DNA from: Alphaproteobacteria bacterium
GTDB lineage: Bacteria; Pseudomonadota; Alphaproteobacteria; Rhodobacterales; Rhodobacteraceae
Assembly: GCA_003696705.1 (NCBI GenBank)
Contig: RFGD01000169.1
Location: 1 to 7,944, forward strand
DNA: 7,944 nucleotides
Direction of reading: 5' to 3'
Part shown: piece after piece, positions 1-6,469 of the stretch
Layout: each line of letters starts with the position of its first letter
Position numbering within the stretch: position 1 is the first letter of the stretch
Position numbers and translations under genes: made by a program
The notes under the pieces: generated by a model
Told to the model about the DNA's origin: nothing
The model's input: the letters and a program-made list of their open reading frames with translations, nothing else
The model's database searches: none

Positions 1-884
1 CGCTTGCCGCCGCCGTGCCCGGTTTCGAGCCGGTCAGCGCCCGCGAAGGTTTCGGCAAGATCCACAAGGACTGGCTGTCGCCCGAGATCTGGCAGACGAT
101 CTGGATCTACTCGACGCCATTCACGGATGGCTACTACCTCAACGCGATCGACCTGAAGAAAGGTGTCCACGGGATCGAGCAGCGGCCCGAGGGCGAACGG
201 ATCTACCTGACGCTCTTCAAGCGCACCTTCGTCATGTCGCTGGTCATCACCGGTGCCTGCATCCTGCTGGGCTATCCGGTGGCGTGGCTTCTGGCGAACC
301 TGCCGATGCGGCATGCGAACCTTCTGATGATCCTTGTGCTCCTGCCGTTCTGGACCTCGCTTCTGGTGCGCACGAGCGCCTGGAAGGTGATGCTCCAGCA
401 GCAGGGCGTCATCAACGACACGCTGGTCTGGCTGGGCCTCATCGACGATGCGCACCGGCTCATCCTCATCAACAACCAGTTCGGCACCATCGTGGCCATG
501 ACGCACATCCTTCTGCCGTTCATGATCCTGCCGATGTATTCCGTCATGCAGACCATCCCGCCAAGCTACCTGCGCGCGGCGCGTTCGCTGGGGGCGAACC
601 CCTGGACGGCCTTCTGGCGCGTCTACTTCCCGCAAAGCGTGCCGGGGATCGGGGCGGGGTCGATCCTCGTCTTCATCCTTGCCATCGGCTACTACATCAC
701 CCCCGAGATCGTCGGCGGCACGACCGGCACCTTCATCTCGAACCGGATTGCCTATCACATCTCGAGTTCGCTCAACTGGGGGCTGGCGGCGGCGCTCGGA
801 ACGATCCTTCTGGCGGTCGTCCTCATCCTCTACTGGGCCTATGACCGCATCGTCGGCATCGACAACGTGAAGCTGGGGGGCTGA
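1..884 (+). CDS. ABC transporter permease, PotB-like (5' end outside window)
   Basis: Inner-membrane permease subunit of an ABC importer, closest in type to PotB of spermidine/putrescine systems; the exact substrate cannot be read from the sequence. The frame is open to the left edge (first complete codon at 3) and ends with TGA at 882-884. A GTG at 15 could be read as a start, but the frame continues upstream through Leu-Ala-Ala-Ala and a first membrane helix is missing, so the gene almost certainly begins outside the window. Numbering from the codon at 15, five hydrophobic segments lie near residues 71-96, 102-120, 155-180, 210-232 and 255-277. The cytoplasmic EAA loop that docks on the ATPase is clear near 185-211 (AARSLGANP, then VPG). 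About 70 polar residues, rich in Trp and Tyr, precede the first visible helix and probably form an enlarged periplasmic loop. The second permease follows after 3 bases. Family call is firm; PotB-type assignment is good; substrate is unknown. Confidence 0.88.
   Translation, partial: LAAAVPGFEPVSAREGFGKIHKDWLSPEIWQTIWIYSTPFTDGYYLNAIDLKKGVHGIEQRPEGERIYLTLFKRTFVMSLVITGACILLGYPVAWLLANLPMRHANLLMILVLLPFWTSLLVRTSAWKVMLQQQGVINDTLVWLGLIDDAHRLILINNQFGTIVAMTHILLPFMILPMYSVMQTIPPSYLRAARSLGANPWTAFWRVYFPQSVPGIGAGSILVFILAIGYYITPEIVGGTTGTFISNRIAYHISSSLNWGLAAALGTILLAVVLILYWAYDRIVGIDNVKLGG
875..880 (+). promoter_or_regulatory. Probable ribosome binding site of second permease
   Basis: A run of six G residues lies 7 bases before the ATG at 888, inside the last codons of the first permease. 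It is a G-rich, imperfect Shine-Dalgarno match rather than a canonical GGAGG. It supports the ATG at 888 and therefore supports the N-terminal extension being translated. Confidence 0.45.
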
Positions 885-887
885 GCC

Positions 888-2102
888 ATGGCGAAGCTTG
901 CACAGGTCGAAATTCGCGTGCCGACGGGGTTCACGGTGGCCATGGCCGCGGCGACGGGCGCGGCCGGGGGCCTTCTGGTCGGCGCGGCAAACGGCGCCGC
1001 GCTTGTCGGGCTTGTCGCCGGGGCGGCCGTCATGGCCGCCGTCGCCGCGATTGCCTTCGTGGCGCGGGTGCCCGAGCGCGCCGGTCGCTGGGCGCTGGCC
1101 GTGGCCGGTCTTGTCCTTGGCGGGCTCGGCGGCGGGGCGGTCGGCGCGGTGATCGGCCTTGGCTTCGGCGCCTTCTACGGCTGGTTCGTCTGGTGGATCG
1201 GCACGGGGCGCTACCGCGCCAAGCTGCCGCCCTATGCAACGGCGCTCGAGGTCTTCTGGCACCATGCCTTCCGCGTCCTGTGCGGCATGGTGTTCTTCTT
1301 CCTCATCACGCCGATCCTTGTGGTCATTCCGCTGTCGTTCAACGCCGAGGACTTCTTCACCTTCACGCCCGAGATGCTGCACCTCGACCCGGCGGGCTAT
1401 TCGCTCAAGCATTACGAGGATTTCTTCACGAACCCCGACTGGCAGCGGGCGCTGAAGAACTCGGTCATCATAGCGCCGCTTGCGACGATCATCTCGGTGT
1501 CGCTCGGGACGCTTGCGGCCATCGGGCTCAGCCAGTCGCACGTGCCGTTTCGCCGGCCGATCATGGCCATGCTGATCTCGCCGATGATCGTGCCGCTCAT
1601 CATCTCGGCCACCGGCATGTTCTTCTTCTACTCGTCCCTCGGCAACTGGCTCGAGGGGAACATGGGGCTGAGCAAGGATGTCGTCGGCTACATGAAGGTC
1701 GTTCTGGCCCACGCCGTTCTGGGCATCCCCTTCGTCATCATCACGGTGACGGCGACGCTGGTCGGCTTCGACCGCTCGCTGACCCGGGCGGCGGCCTCGA
1801 TGGGGGCGAACCCGATCACCACCTTCTTCCGTGTCCAGATGCCGCTGATCCTGCCGGGGGTGATCTCGGGGGCGCTTTTCGCCTTCATCACCTCGTTCGA
1901 CGAGGTGGTGGTGGTGCTGTTCGTCGGTTCGGCGGCGCAGAAGACGCTGCCGTGGCAGATGTTCATCGGCCTGCGCGAGCAGATCAGCCCGACCATCCTT
2001 GCGGTCGCGACGATCCTTGTGACGCTGTCGATCATCCTTCTGACGACGCTCGAACTTCTGCGGCGGCGTTCCGAGCGGCTGCGGGGGCTTGCGCCGTCCT
2101 GA
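888..2102 (+). CDS. ABC transporter permease, PotC-like, with long N-terminal membrane extension
   Basis: Second inner-membrane permease of the same importer, PotC-like. The ATG at 888 lies 3 bases after the upstream stop and is preceded by a G-run (875-880) at ribosome-binding distance. The standard permease core starts near residue 127, with a first helix around 130-149 and then a periplasmic stretch to about 185. Further helices lie near 190-213, 225-250, 270-293, 325-347 and 368-390. The EAA loop is at 301-324 (AAASMGANP, ending LILPG). The protein has 404 residues, whereas E. coli PotC has roughly 260-265. The excess is the N-terminal 125 or so residues, very rich in Ala and Gly, hydrophobic near 15-59 and 68-104. 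Glycines sit at every fourth position at 24-36 and at 74-98. No ATPase or binding protein follows; this is the last gene of its operon before a convergent junction. Permease identity is firm; the extension's role is unknown. Confidence 0.9.
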   Translation: MAKLAQVEIRVPTGFTVAMAAATGAAGGLLVGAANGAALVGLVAGAAVMAAVAAIAFVARVPERAGRWALAVAGLVLGGLGGGAVGAVIGLGFGAFYGWFVWWIGTGRYRAKLPPYATALEVFWHHAFRVLCGMVFFFLITPILVVIPLSFNAEDFFTFTPEMLHLDPAGYSLKHYEDFFTNPDWQRALKNSVIIAPLATIISVSLGTLAAIGLSQSHVPFRRPIMAMLISPMIVPLIISATGMFFFYSSLGNWLEGNMGLSKDVVGYMKVVLAHAVLGIPFVIITVTATLVGFDRSLTRAAASMGANPITTFFRVQMPLILPGVISGALFAFITSFDEVVVVLFVGSAAQKTLPWQMFIGLREQISPTILAVATILVTLSIILLTTLELLRRRSERLRGLAPS

Positions 2103-2142
2103 GCCGGCCCGGGCCCGTCCGGTTCCGCGTCTGCGTGCGCGT
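2103..2142. other. 40-base convergent intergenic gap without clear terminator
   Basis: This gap separates the stop codons of the plus-strand permease operon and the minus-strand cluster. It holds a perfect 10-base GC palindrome (GGCCCGGGCC, 2106-2115) and two copies of GCGTCT 12 bases apart, the second running into the AEC stop. There is no stem-loop followed by a T-tract on either strand. Termination from both sides is presumably Rho-dependent or runs into the opposite genes. Confidence 0.6.
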
Positions 2143-3084
2143 CTAGGCCCCTGTCTGGCCGAGAAGCTGAAGCCAGACGGAAACGGTCAGGATCGAAAGC
2201 GCCGTGCCGACGAGGACGGCCGTCGCGGCCACGCGCCGGCCGACGCCATACATGTCCGCAAAGATGTAGGTGTTGATCCCCGGCGCCATTGCCGCCGTCA
2301 CGACCGCCGAGCGAAAGGCCCCCGGCCCGAGCCCGAGCGCCGAGCCGACAAGCCAGGTGACGGCCGGGTGCAGGACAAGCGAAAGGCCGACGACCCAGGC
2401 GACCGTCGCCATGTCGCCTTCGGGGCGATAGCGCGCCATCGTGCCGCCAAGCGCAAAGAGCGCCGCCGGCAGTGCGGCGCGGATCACGAGATCCATCGCT
2501 TCGGTCAGGACGCCGGGAAGCGCGACGTTGCCCAGGTTCGCCCCCAGCCCGGCGACGATGCCGATCACCAGGGGATTTCGTGCCATGGACCGCAGGACCG
2601 AAAGGGCCGTCCGACCGGCGCCCCGGCCGCTGGCGCGGGCGATCTCCATCGCCGTGACGCCAAGCGTGTAGCAGAAGGGCGAGTGGAAGGCGATGATGGC
2701 ATAGTTCGGGCCCAGTGCGTTGGCGCCATAGGCGCGTTCGGTAATGGGAAGGCCCAGGAGAAGCGTGTTCGAGAAGAGCCCCACGAAACCGATGGCCACG
2801 CTGTCGGGCCACGGCCGGCGGAAAAGAAGCCTTGCCCCCATAAGGCCGGCAAGAAAACCCGCGGCGGCGCCGGCATAGAAGCTCAGAAGGAGCGGGGGAT
2901 CGAAGCTTTCGGCAAGGTCGATGCGCGCCATGGCGCGAAAGAGAAGAAGCGGTATCGCAAAGCCCTGGGCAAAGGTCATCAGCCCCTGGAGGCCGTGCTC
3001 GGGGAAGAGCCCCGTGCGCACGGCCAGAAGGCCGAAGCCGATGACCAGAAAGACCGGTAGCGTGATCTGGACAAGCGCGTCCAC
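2143..3084 (-). CDS. AEC (auxin efflux carrier) family transporter
   Basis: Predicted inner-membrane secondary carrier of the AEC/bile-acid-sodium-symporter-like fold. Bacterial members have been linked to export or uptake of small organic acids such as malate or malonate, but the substrate here cannot be assigned. The 313 residues match the family's usual 300-320. About ten hydrophobic segments form two similar halves. Family signatures are FSNTLLLGLP at 104-113, RNPLVIGIVAG at 169-179, and APGINTYIFA at 267-276, which resembles the helix-breaking Asn/Pro crossing of these carriers. The start is a GTG (3084-3082) placed immediately after the TGA of the upstream hydrolase gene. A GAGG lies 5 bases before it, inside the end of that gene, so translation is likely coupled. 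It is the last gene of the minus-strand cluster. A long open frame runs antisense to it but looks like a GC-bias shadow. Confidence 0.88.
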   Translation of the reverse strand: MDALVQITLPVFLVIGFGLLAVRTGLFPEHGLQGLMTFAQGFAIPLLLFRAMARIDLAESFDPPLLLSFYAGAAAGFLAGLMGARLLFRRPWPDSVAIGFVGLFSNTLLLGLPITERAYGANALGPNYAIIAFHSPFCYTLGVTAMEIARASGRGAGRTALSVLRSMARNPLVIGIVAGLGANLGNVALPGVLTEAMDLVIRAALPAALFALGGTMARYRPEGDMATVAWVVGLSLVLHPAVTWLVGSALGLGPGAFRSAVVTAAMAPGINTYIFADMYGVGRRVAATAVLVGTALSILTVSVWLQLLGQTGA

Positions 3085-3882
3085 TCAGACCTCGACGACG
3101 ATCTGCATGCCGTCATGGGCCGGGGTCACGTGATCCGGCGTCTCGGCATCGACGGTGTCATGGTCGAGGTCATAGTGCATGTTGGTCAGGATCGCCCGTT
3201 CCACGCCCAGCCGCTCGATCCAGTCCAGGGACTGGGCGAGATGCGAATGCGTCGGGTGGGGGTCGCGTCGCAGCGCATCGAGGATCCAGATGCGGACCCC
3301 CTGAAGGGCGTCCCATGCCTCGGCGTTCATGGCGGCGACGTCGGGAAGATAGGCAAGGTCACCGATGCGAAAGCCCAGGGCGTCGATCGAGCCGTGATTG
3401 ACCCGGAAGGGGACAAGCTCGATCGGGCCGCCGGCGCCCCGGATCTCGAAGGGCCCCTCGATCTCGTGCAGATCGAGGATAGGCGGGTAGGGGCTGCCTT
3501 CGGGCTGGACGAAGGCATAACCGAAGCGGTCCAGAAGTGCCTCGGTGGTTGCCGCGTCGGCCCAGACGGGAAGCCGCCGGCCGATGTTGAAGACGACCTG
3601 GCGCAGATCGTCGATGCCGTGCACGTGGTCGGCATGGGCATGGGTGTAGGCGACGGCATCGAGCGTGCCGACACCGGCATCCAGAAGCTGATCGCGCATG
3701 TCGGGCGAGGTGTCGATGAGCACCCGCGTGCGGGCGCCGTCCGATCCCTCCTGCTCGACAAGAAGCGAGCAGCGCCGGCGGCGGTTGCGCGGGTTCGTCG
3801 GGTCGCAGGCGCCCCACTTGCCGCCGATGCGCGGCACCCCGCCGGACGAGCCGCAGCCAAGGATGGTGAAGATCCGCCGCAT
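3085..3882 (-). CDS. PhnP-like metallo-beta-lactamase-fold hydrolase
   Basis: Predicted cytosolic metal-dependent phosphodiesterase of the metallo-beta-lactamase superfamily, in the group that includes PhnP (5-phosphoribosyl 1,2-cyclic phosphate phosphodiesterase) and resembles RNase Z. The 265 residues compare with about 250 in PhnP. The N-terminal strand and loop read LGCGSSGGVPRIG (8-20). The metal motif HAHADH is at 81-86, preceded by Thr80. Further likely ligands are His163, Asp181 (LPD), and His236 (TNMHYD). Cys26 and Cys38 lie where PhnP has a structural zinc loop, but the close cysteine pair of PhnP is not kept. The ATG at 3882 is chosen because the protein then starts directly at the first conserved strand; the frame stays open further upstream, but only as an off-frame reading of tatD. 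It starts 4 bases after the tatD stop. No phosphonate genes are nearby, so a PhnP role in C-P lyase metabolism is not supported; the substrate is unknown. Confidence 0.87.
   Translation of the reverse strand: MRRIFTILGCGSSGGVPRIGGKWGACDPTNPRNRRRRCSLLVEQEGSDGARTRVLIDTSPDMRDQLLDAGVGTLDAVAYTHAHADHVHGIDDLRQVVFNIGRRLPVWADAATTEALLDRFGYAFVQPEGSPYPPILDLHEIEGPFEIRGAGGPIELVPFRVNHGSIDALGFRIGDLAYLPDVAAMNAEAWDALQGVRIWILDALRRDPHPTHSHLAQSLDWIERLGVERAILTNMHYDLDHDTVDAETPDHVTPAHDGMQIVVEV
3090..3093 (-). promoter_or_regulatory. Ribosome binding site of AEC carrier gene
   Basis: GAGG on the minus strand, with TCTGA between it and the GTG start. It lies in the last codons of the metallo-hydrolase gene. It decides the GTG start of the carrier, since no in-frame ATG is near and the first helix begins within ten residues. 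Confidence 0.6.
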
Positions 3883-3886
3883 CGCC

Positions 3887-4702
3887 TCAGCCCGCGGGCG
3901 CCGGGGCTGCCGCCCGGGTGAAGAGCCTGTCGAAATTCCGGCTCGTCGCGTGGGCGAACGCCGCGTAATCCATACCGAAAAGCTCGGCGCCGACGCGGGC
4001 GGTATGCACGACGAAGGCGGGCTCGTTTCGCTTGCCGCGGTGGGGCGGGGGCGCCAGATAGGGCGCGTCCGTCTCGACAAGGATGCGGTCGATCGGGGCG
4101 GCGCGGAAGATCTCGCGCAGGGCGGTCGACTTCGGGAAGGCGGCGATGCCCGACATCGACAGGTAGAAGCCGAGATCGAGCGCCGCCTCGGCCAGCGCGG
4201 CGCCCGACGAGAAACAGTGCATGACGCAACCGAAGGCGCCGGCGCGATGCTCTTCGGTCAGGATGCGGGCCATGTCCTCGTCGGCGTCGCGGGCGTGGAT
4301 GACAAGCGGCAGGCCCGTGCGGCGCGCGGCCTCTGCGTGGATCCTGAGGCTCTCGATCTGGGCGTCGCGGCTTTCGGCCGTGTAGTGGTAGTCAAGCCCC
4401 GTCTCGCCGATGGCGACGAATTTCGGGTGGCGGGCAAGCGCCTCGATCGCCTCGACGGTTGCCATCGGCTCTTTCGCGGCGCTCATCGGATGGGTGCCGG
4501 CCGCGAAGAACACGCCCTCGAAACGTTCGGCGATGGCCTGGGCGGCGGGTGCGCTGCGAAGGGTGGTGGCGATCGTCACCATCCGCGTGACGCCGGCGGC
4601 GCGGGCGCGGGCGACGACCTCGGCCAGCTCGTCGGCGAACTGCGGAAAGTCGAGATGACAGTGTGAATCGACGATCGCGGGATGCTCGGGCGTTTCGACC
4701 AT
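3887..4702 (-). CDS. tatD: TatD-family metal-dependent hydrolase (putative DNase)
   Basis: TIM-barrel hydrolase of the TatD/YcfH group, for which 3'-5' exonuclease activity on DNA, DNA repair and quality-control roles have been reported. The in vivo role of this paralogue is not known. With the ATG at 4702 it has 271 residues, normal for the family. Metal ligands are all visible: His14 and His16 (DSHCHLD), Glu100 (GETGLDYH), His136 (VIHARDA), His162 (MHCFS) and Asp212 (ETDAPYLAP). The 4702 start is preferred over an in-frame ATG at 4732 because it has an AGG six bases upstream, leaves the holB stop 14 bases before it, and places the conserved first strand near residue 10. The longer form would add ten residues and overlap holB. 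The downstream hydrolase gene begins 4 bases after its stop. YcfH-type TatD beside tmk and holB is a widespread bacterial arrangement, which supports the call. Confidence 0.93.
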   Translation of the reverse strand: MVETPEHPAIVDSHCHLDFPQFADELAEVVARARAAGVTRMVTIATTLRSAPAAQAIAERFEGVFFAAGTHPMSAAKEPMATVEAIEALARHPKFVAIGETGLDYHYTAESRDAQIESLRIHAEAARRTGLPLVIHARDADEDMARILTEEHRAGAFGCVMHCFSSGAALAEAALDLGFYLSMSGIAAFPKSTALREIFRAAPIDRILVETDAPYLAPPPHRGKRNEPAFVVHTARVGAELFGMDYAAFAHATSRNFDRLFTRAAAPAPAG

Positions 4703-4708
4703 GTTCTG

Positions 4709-4711
4709 CCT
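4709..4711 (-). promoter_or_regulatory. Weak ribosome binding site of tatD
   Basis: AGG on the minus strand six bases before the ATG at 4702, in the 14-base gap after the holB stop. It is weak, but it favours this start over the in-frame ATG at 4732. Confidence 0.35.
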
Positions 4712-4716
4712 GAAGT

Positions 4717-5847
4717 TCAGGCGGCCGTGCATGCCGCCGTTTCGCTGATTGCGAGGAACATATCGACGATCACCGAAGAGGGGTCAAGGTTGAGCGCAAG
4801 GGCCGAACGCGCGCGCGCCGGGACGGCCTGGGCCGCGTCGGCCCATCGACGGGCGTCGCCCGGGCCCGCCCCGAGACGCGCCCAGAGCTTCGTCTCGTCC
4901 GGCGCGACCGCCGTCGCCGCGGCGCCCGCCGCCGCCCGGGCGAGGCGCGACAGGAGAACCGACGCCAGATCGACGATTTCCCCCGCCCGTTCGGCGGCGT
5001 CGCCGCCCTGGCCGACACTGCCGGCAAGGCGCGCAAGCGCGGTGCGGTCGAAGCCCGGCATCCCGGCCATGATCCCGAGCATCTGGCGGTAGAGCGACAG
5101 CCCGTCGCGCTGCACGAGCCGGATCGCGTCACCGACCGAGCCGCGGGCGAGTTCGGTCACGGCCGCAAGGTCGTCTTCCGGGACCGTCACCCCCGCCTGG
5201 GCAAGGGCGCGGTCCATGTCCCGGGGCAGAAGCGGGTCACAGCGCAGGACGCGGCAGCGGCTTCGGATCGTCGGCAGAAGCCGCGACGGTGTGTGGCTGA
5301 CCAGAAGAAGGACGGCGTCGGGCGGCGGCTCTTCCAGGACCTTCAGGATGGCATTGGCCGCGCTCGGGTTCATCTCGTCCGCGCTGTCGACGATGACCAC
5401 GCGGCGCCCGCCCTCGGCGGCGGAAAGCCCGAAGAAGTCGCGCAGCCGCCGCACCTCGTCGACCGAAATGACCCGCGCAAGCTTGCCGGTCTTCTCGTTC
5501 ACGGTTCGGCGCAGCAGAAGAAGGCGCGGCTCGGACAGGGCGGCGACGCGACGGGCCACGGGGTGGTCGGGGGCGACGTCGAGGCTGTCGGGCGGCGGCG
5601 GGGCGCCGAAGAGCCCGTCCCCGGCGGCGGGCGGTTCGGCCAGAAGGAAGCGGGCCATCCGCCAGGCAAGCGTTGCCTTGCCGACGCCGCGCGGCCCCGT
5701 CAGAAGCCAGGCGTGGTGCAGCCGGCCGCTGGCGATCGTGGCCAGGAATTCGGCCTCGGCGCGGCCCTGGCCGAAGACGGCCGCCGCCTCGCGCGGGTGC
5801 GGCGCGCCGTCGAGCCGGTCGGCTTCGGCAAGTTCGGTTTCAGACAT
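4717..5847 (-). CDS. holB: DNA polymerase III subunit delta' (clamp-loader)
   Basis: Delta' subunit of the clamp loader, which with delta and the DnaX subunits opens the beta sliding clamp and places it on primed DNA. The 376 residues are a little longer than E. coli HolB (334). The N-terminal AAA+ domain has GRLHHAWLLTGP (41-52) leading into a complete Walker A, GPRGVGKAT (51-59). A Walker-B-like strand VVIVDSADEM lies at 150-159, followed by NAILKVLEEPP (165-175). The clamp-loader SRC motif is at 196-198 (TIRSRC). No cysteines occur before residue 198, so the cysteine zinc module of E. coli delta' is absent. The region between Walker A and B instead contains a Pro-rich loop (82-86). The Ala-rich C-terminal third fits the helical collar domain. 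The ATG at 5847 overlaps the tmk stop by 8 bases (ATGTCTGA); an in-frame ATG at 5874 would enlarge the overlap and add nine unconserved-looking residues. Confidence 0.93.
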   Translation of the reverse strand: MSETELAEADRLDGAPHPREAAAVFGQGRAEAEFLATIASGRLHHAWLLTGPRGVGKATLAWRMARFLLAEPPAAGDGLFGAPPPPDSLDVAPDHPVARRVAALSEPRLLLLRRTVNEKTGKLARVISVDEVRRLRDFFGLSAAEGGRRVVIVDSADEMNPSAANAILKVLEEPPPDAVLLLVSHTPSRLLPTIRSRCRVLRCDPLLPRDMDRALAQAGVTVPEDDLAAVTELARGSVGDAIRLVQRDGLSLYRQMLGIMAGMPGFDRTALARLAGSVGQGGDAAERAGEIVDLASVLLSRLARAAAGAAATAVAPDETKLWARLGAGPGDARRWADAAQAVPARARSALALNLDPSSVIVDMFLAISETAACTAA

Positions 5848-6469
5848 TCGCACCGACCCCGACGATGGCGGCAATCTCCTCGGCCACCACCTCGGGCGGC
5901 CGCGCGCCGTCTATCACATGGCAGCGATCCGGGAACTCGGCGGCAAGGCCGAGGAAGCCCTCGCGCAGGCGCTGTTGCAGCTCGAGGCCCATGCCCTCGA
6001 AGCGGTCCTCGGCGATGCCACGGGCCAGCCCGCGGGCCAGCGCCGCGGCCGGATCCATGTCGATGATGAAGGTGATGTCGGGCTCTCGTCCGATGAACTC
6101 GGCGTGAAGGCGGTCGACCTTCTGGCGCAGATCGGCGCCGCGAAGGCCCTGATAGACCCGCGTCGAATCCGCGAAGCGGTCCGAGATCACGTGCCGTCCG
6201 GCGGCCAGCGCGGGCGCGATCGTGCGTTCCAGATGGTCACGCCGCGCCGCCGTGAAGAGAAGGACCTCCGTGACCGGCGACCACCGATCGGCATCCCCTT
6301 CGACAAGAAGGCGGCGGATCTCCTCGGCGCCGGGCGAGCCGCCGGGCTCGCGCGTCAGGACGACCTCTCGGCCCTCGGCCAGGAACCGCTCGGCCAGAAG
6401 CCGGGCCTGCGTCGACTTCCCGGAACCGTCGATCCCCTCGAAGGTTATGAAGAGGGGGCCCTGGGTCAT
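5840..6469 (-). CDS. tmk: Thymidylate kinase (dTMP kinase)
   Basis: Cytosolic kinase that phosphorylates dTMP to dTDP with ATP, an essential step in dTTP supply. The 209 residues are the normal bacterial length. Motifs in order: P-loop EGIDGSGKST (11-20, Lys18); the REPGG segment that binds the substrate phosphate (40-44); DRFADST (97-103), the family's DR[FY]-x-D-S-T signature; QG (107-108); and a lid region rich in Arg (146-156) before DRFEG. A P-loop without Arg together with a basic lid fits the E. coli-type (class II) enzymes. The ATG at 6469 overlaps the stop of the carboxypeptidase gene by four bases (ATGA), so translation is probably coupled. The stop overlaps the holB start by 8 bases. 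All catalytic motifs appear intact. Confidence 0.97.
   Translation of the reverse strand: MTQGPLFITFEGIDGSGKSTQARLLAERFLAEGREVVLTREPGGSPGAEEIRRLLVEGDADRWSPVTEVLLFTAARRDHLERTIAPALAAGRHVISDRFADSTRVYQGLRGADLRQKVDRLHAEFIGREPDITFIIDMDPAAALARGLARGIAEDRFEGMGLELQQRLREGFLGLAAEFPDRCHVIDGARPPEVVAEEIAAIVGVGANV

Noticed and set aside
2106..2115. GC palindrome in the convergent gap as an intrinsic terminator
   Set aside because: It has no loop and no T-tract on either side, so it cannot form a standard terminator hairpin.
1193..2146. 317-codon plus-strand frame overlapping the PotC-like gene
   Set aside because: It is His/Arg/Gly-rich with no domain, and is a frame-shifted reading of a gene with an intact EAA loop and membrane helices.
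1688..2812. 374-codon minus-strand open frame across the PotC-like gene end and the AEC gene
   Set aside because: It is out of frame with the AEC gene, low-complexity Arg/Gly/Ser-rich, and spans the convergent stop codons of two well-supported genes.
2089..3060. 323-codon plus-strand open frame antisense to the AEC carrier
   Set aside because: Composition is Arg/Lys/Asp/Gly-rich without any domain or helix pattern. The minus-strand frame has clear membrane segments and family motifs.
3883..4080. 66-residue N-terminal extension of the metallo-hydrolase frame
   Set aside because: It lies wholly inside tatD in another frame and has a Ser/Pro/Arg composition typical of off-frame reading. The conserved fold starts at the ATG at 3882.
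3698..4666. 322-codon plus-strand open frame antisense to tatD
   Set aside because: It mirrors the TatD frame; all six metal-binding residues are encoded on the minus strand, and the plus-strand product matches nothing I recognise.
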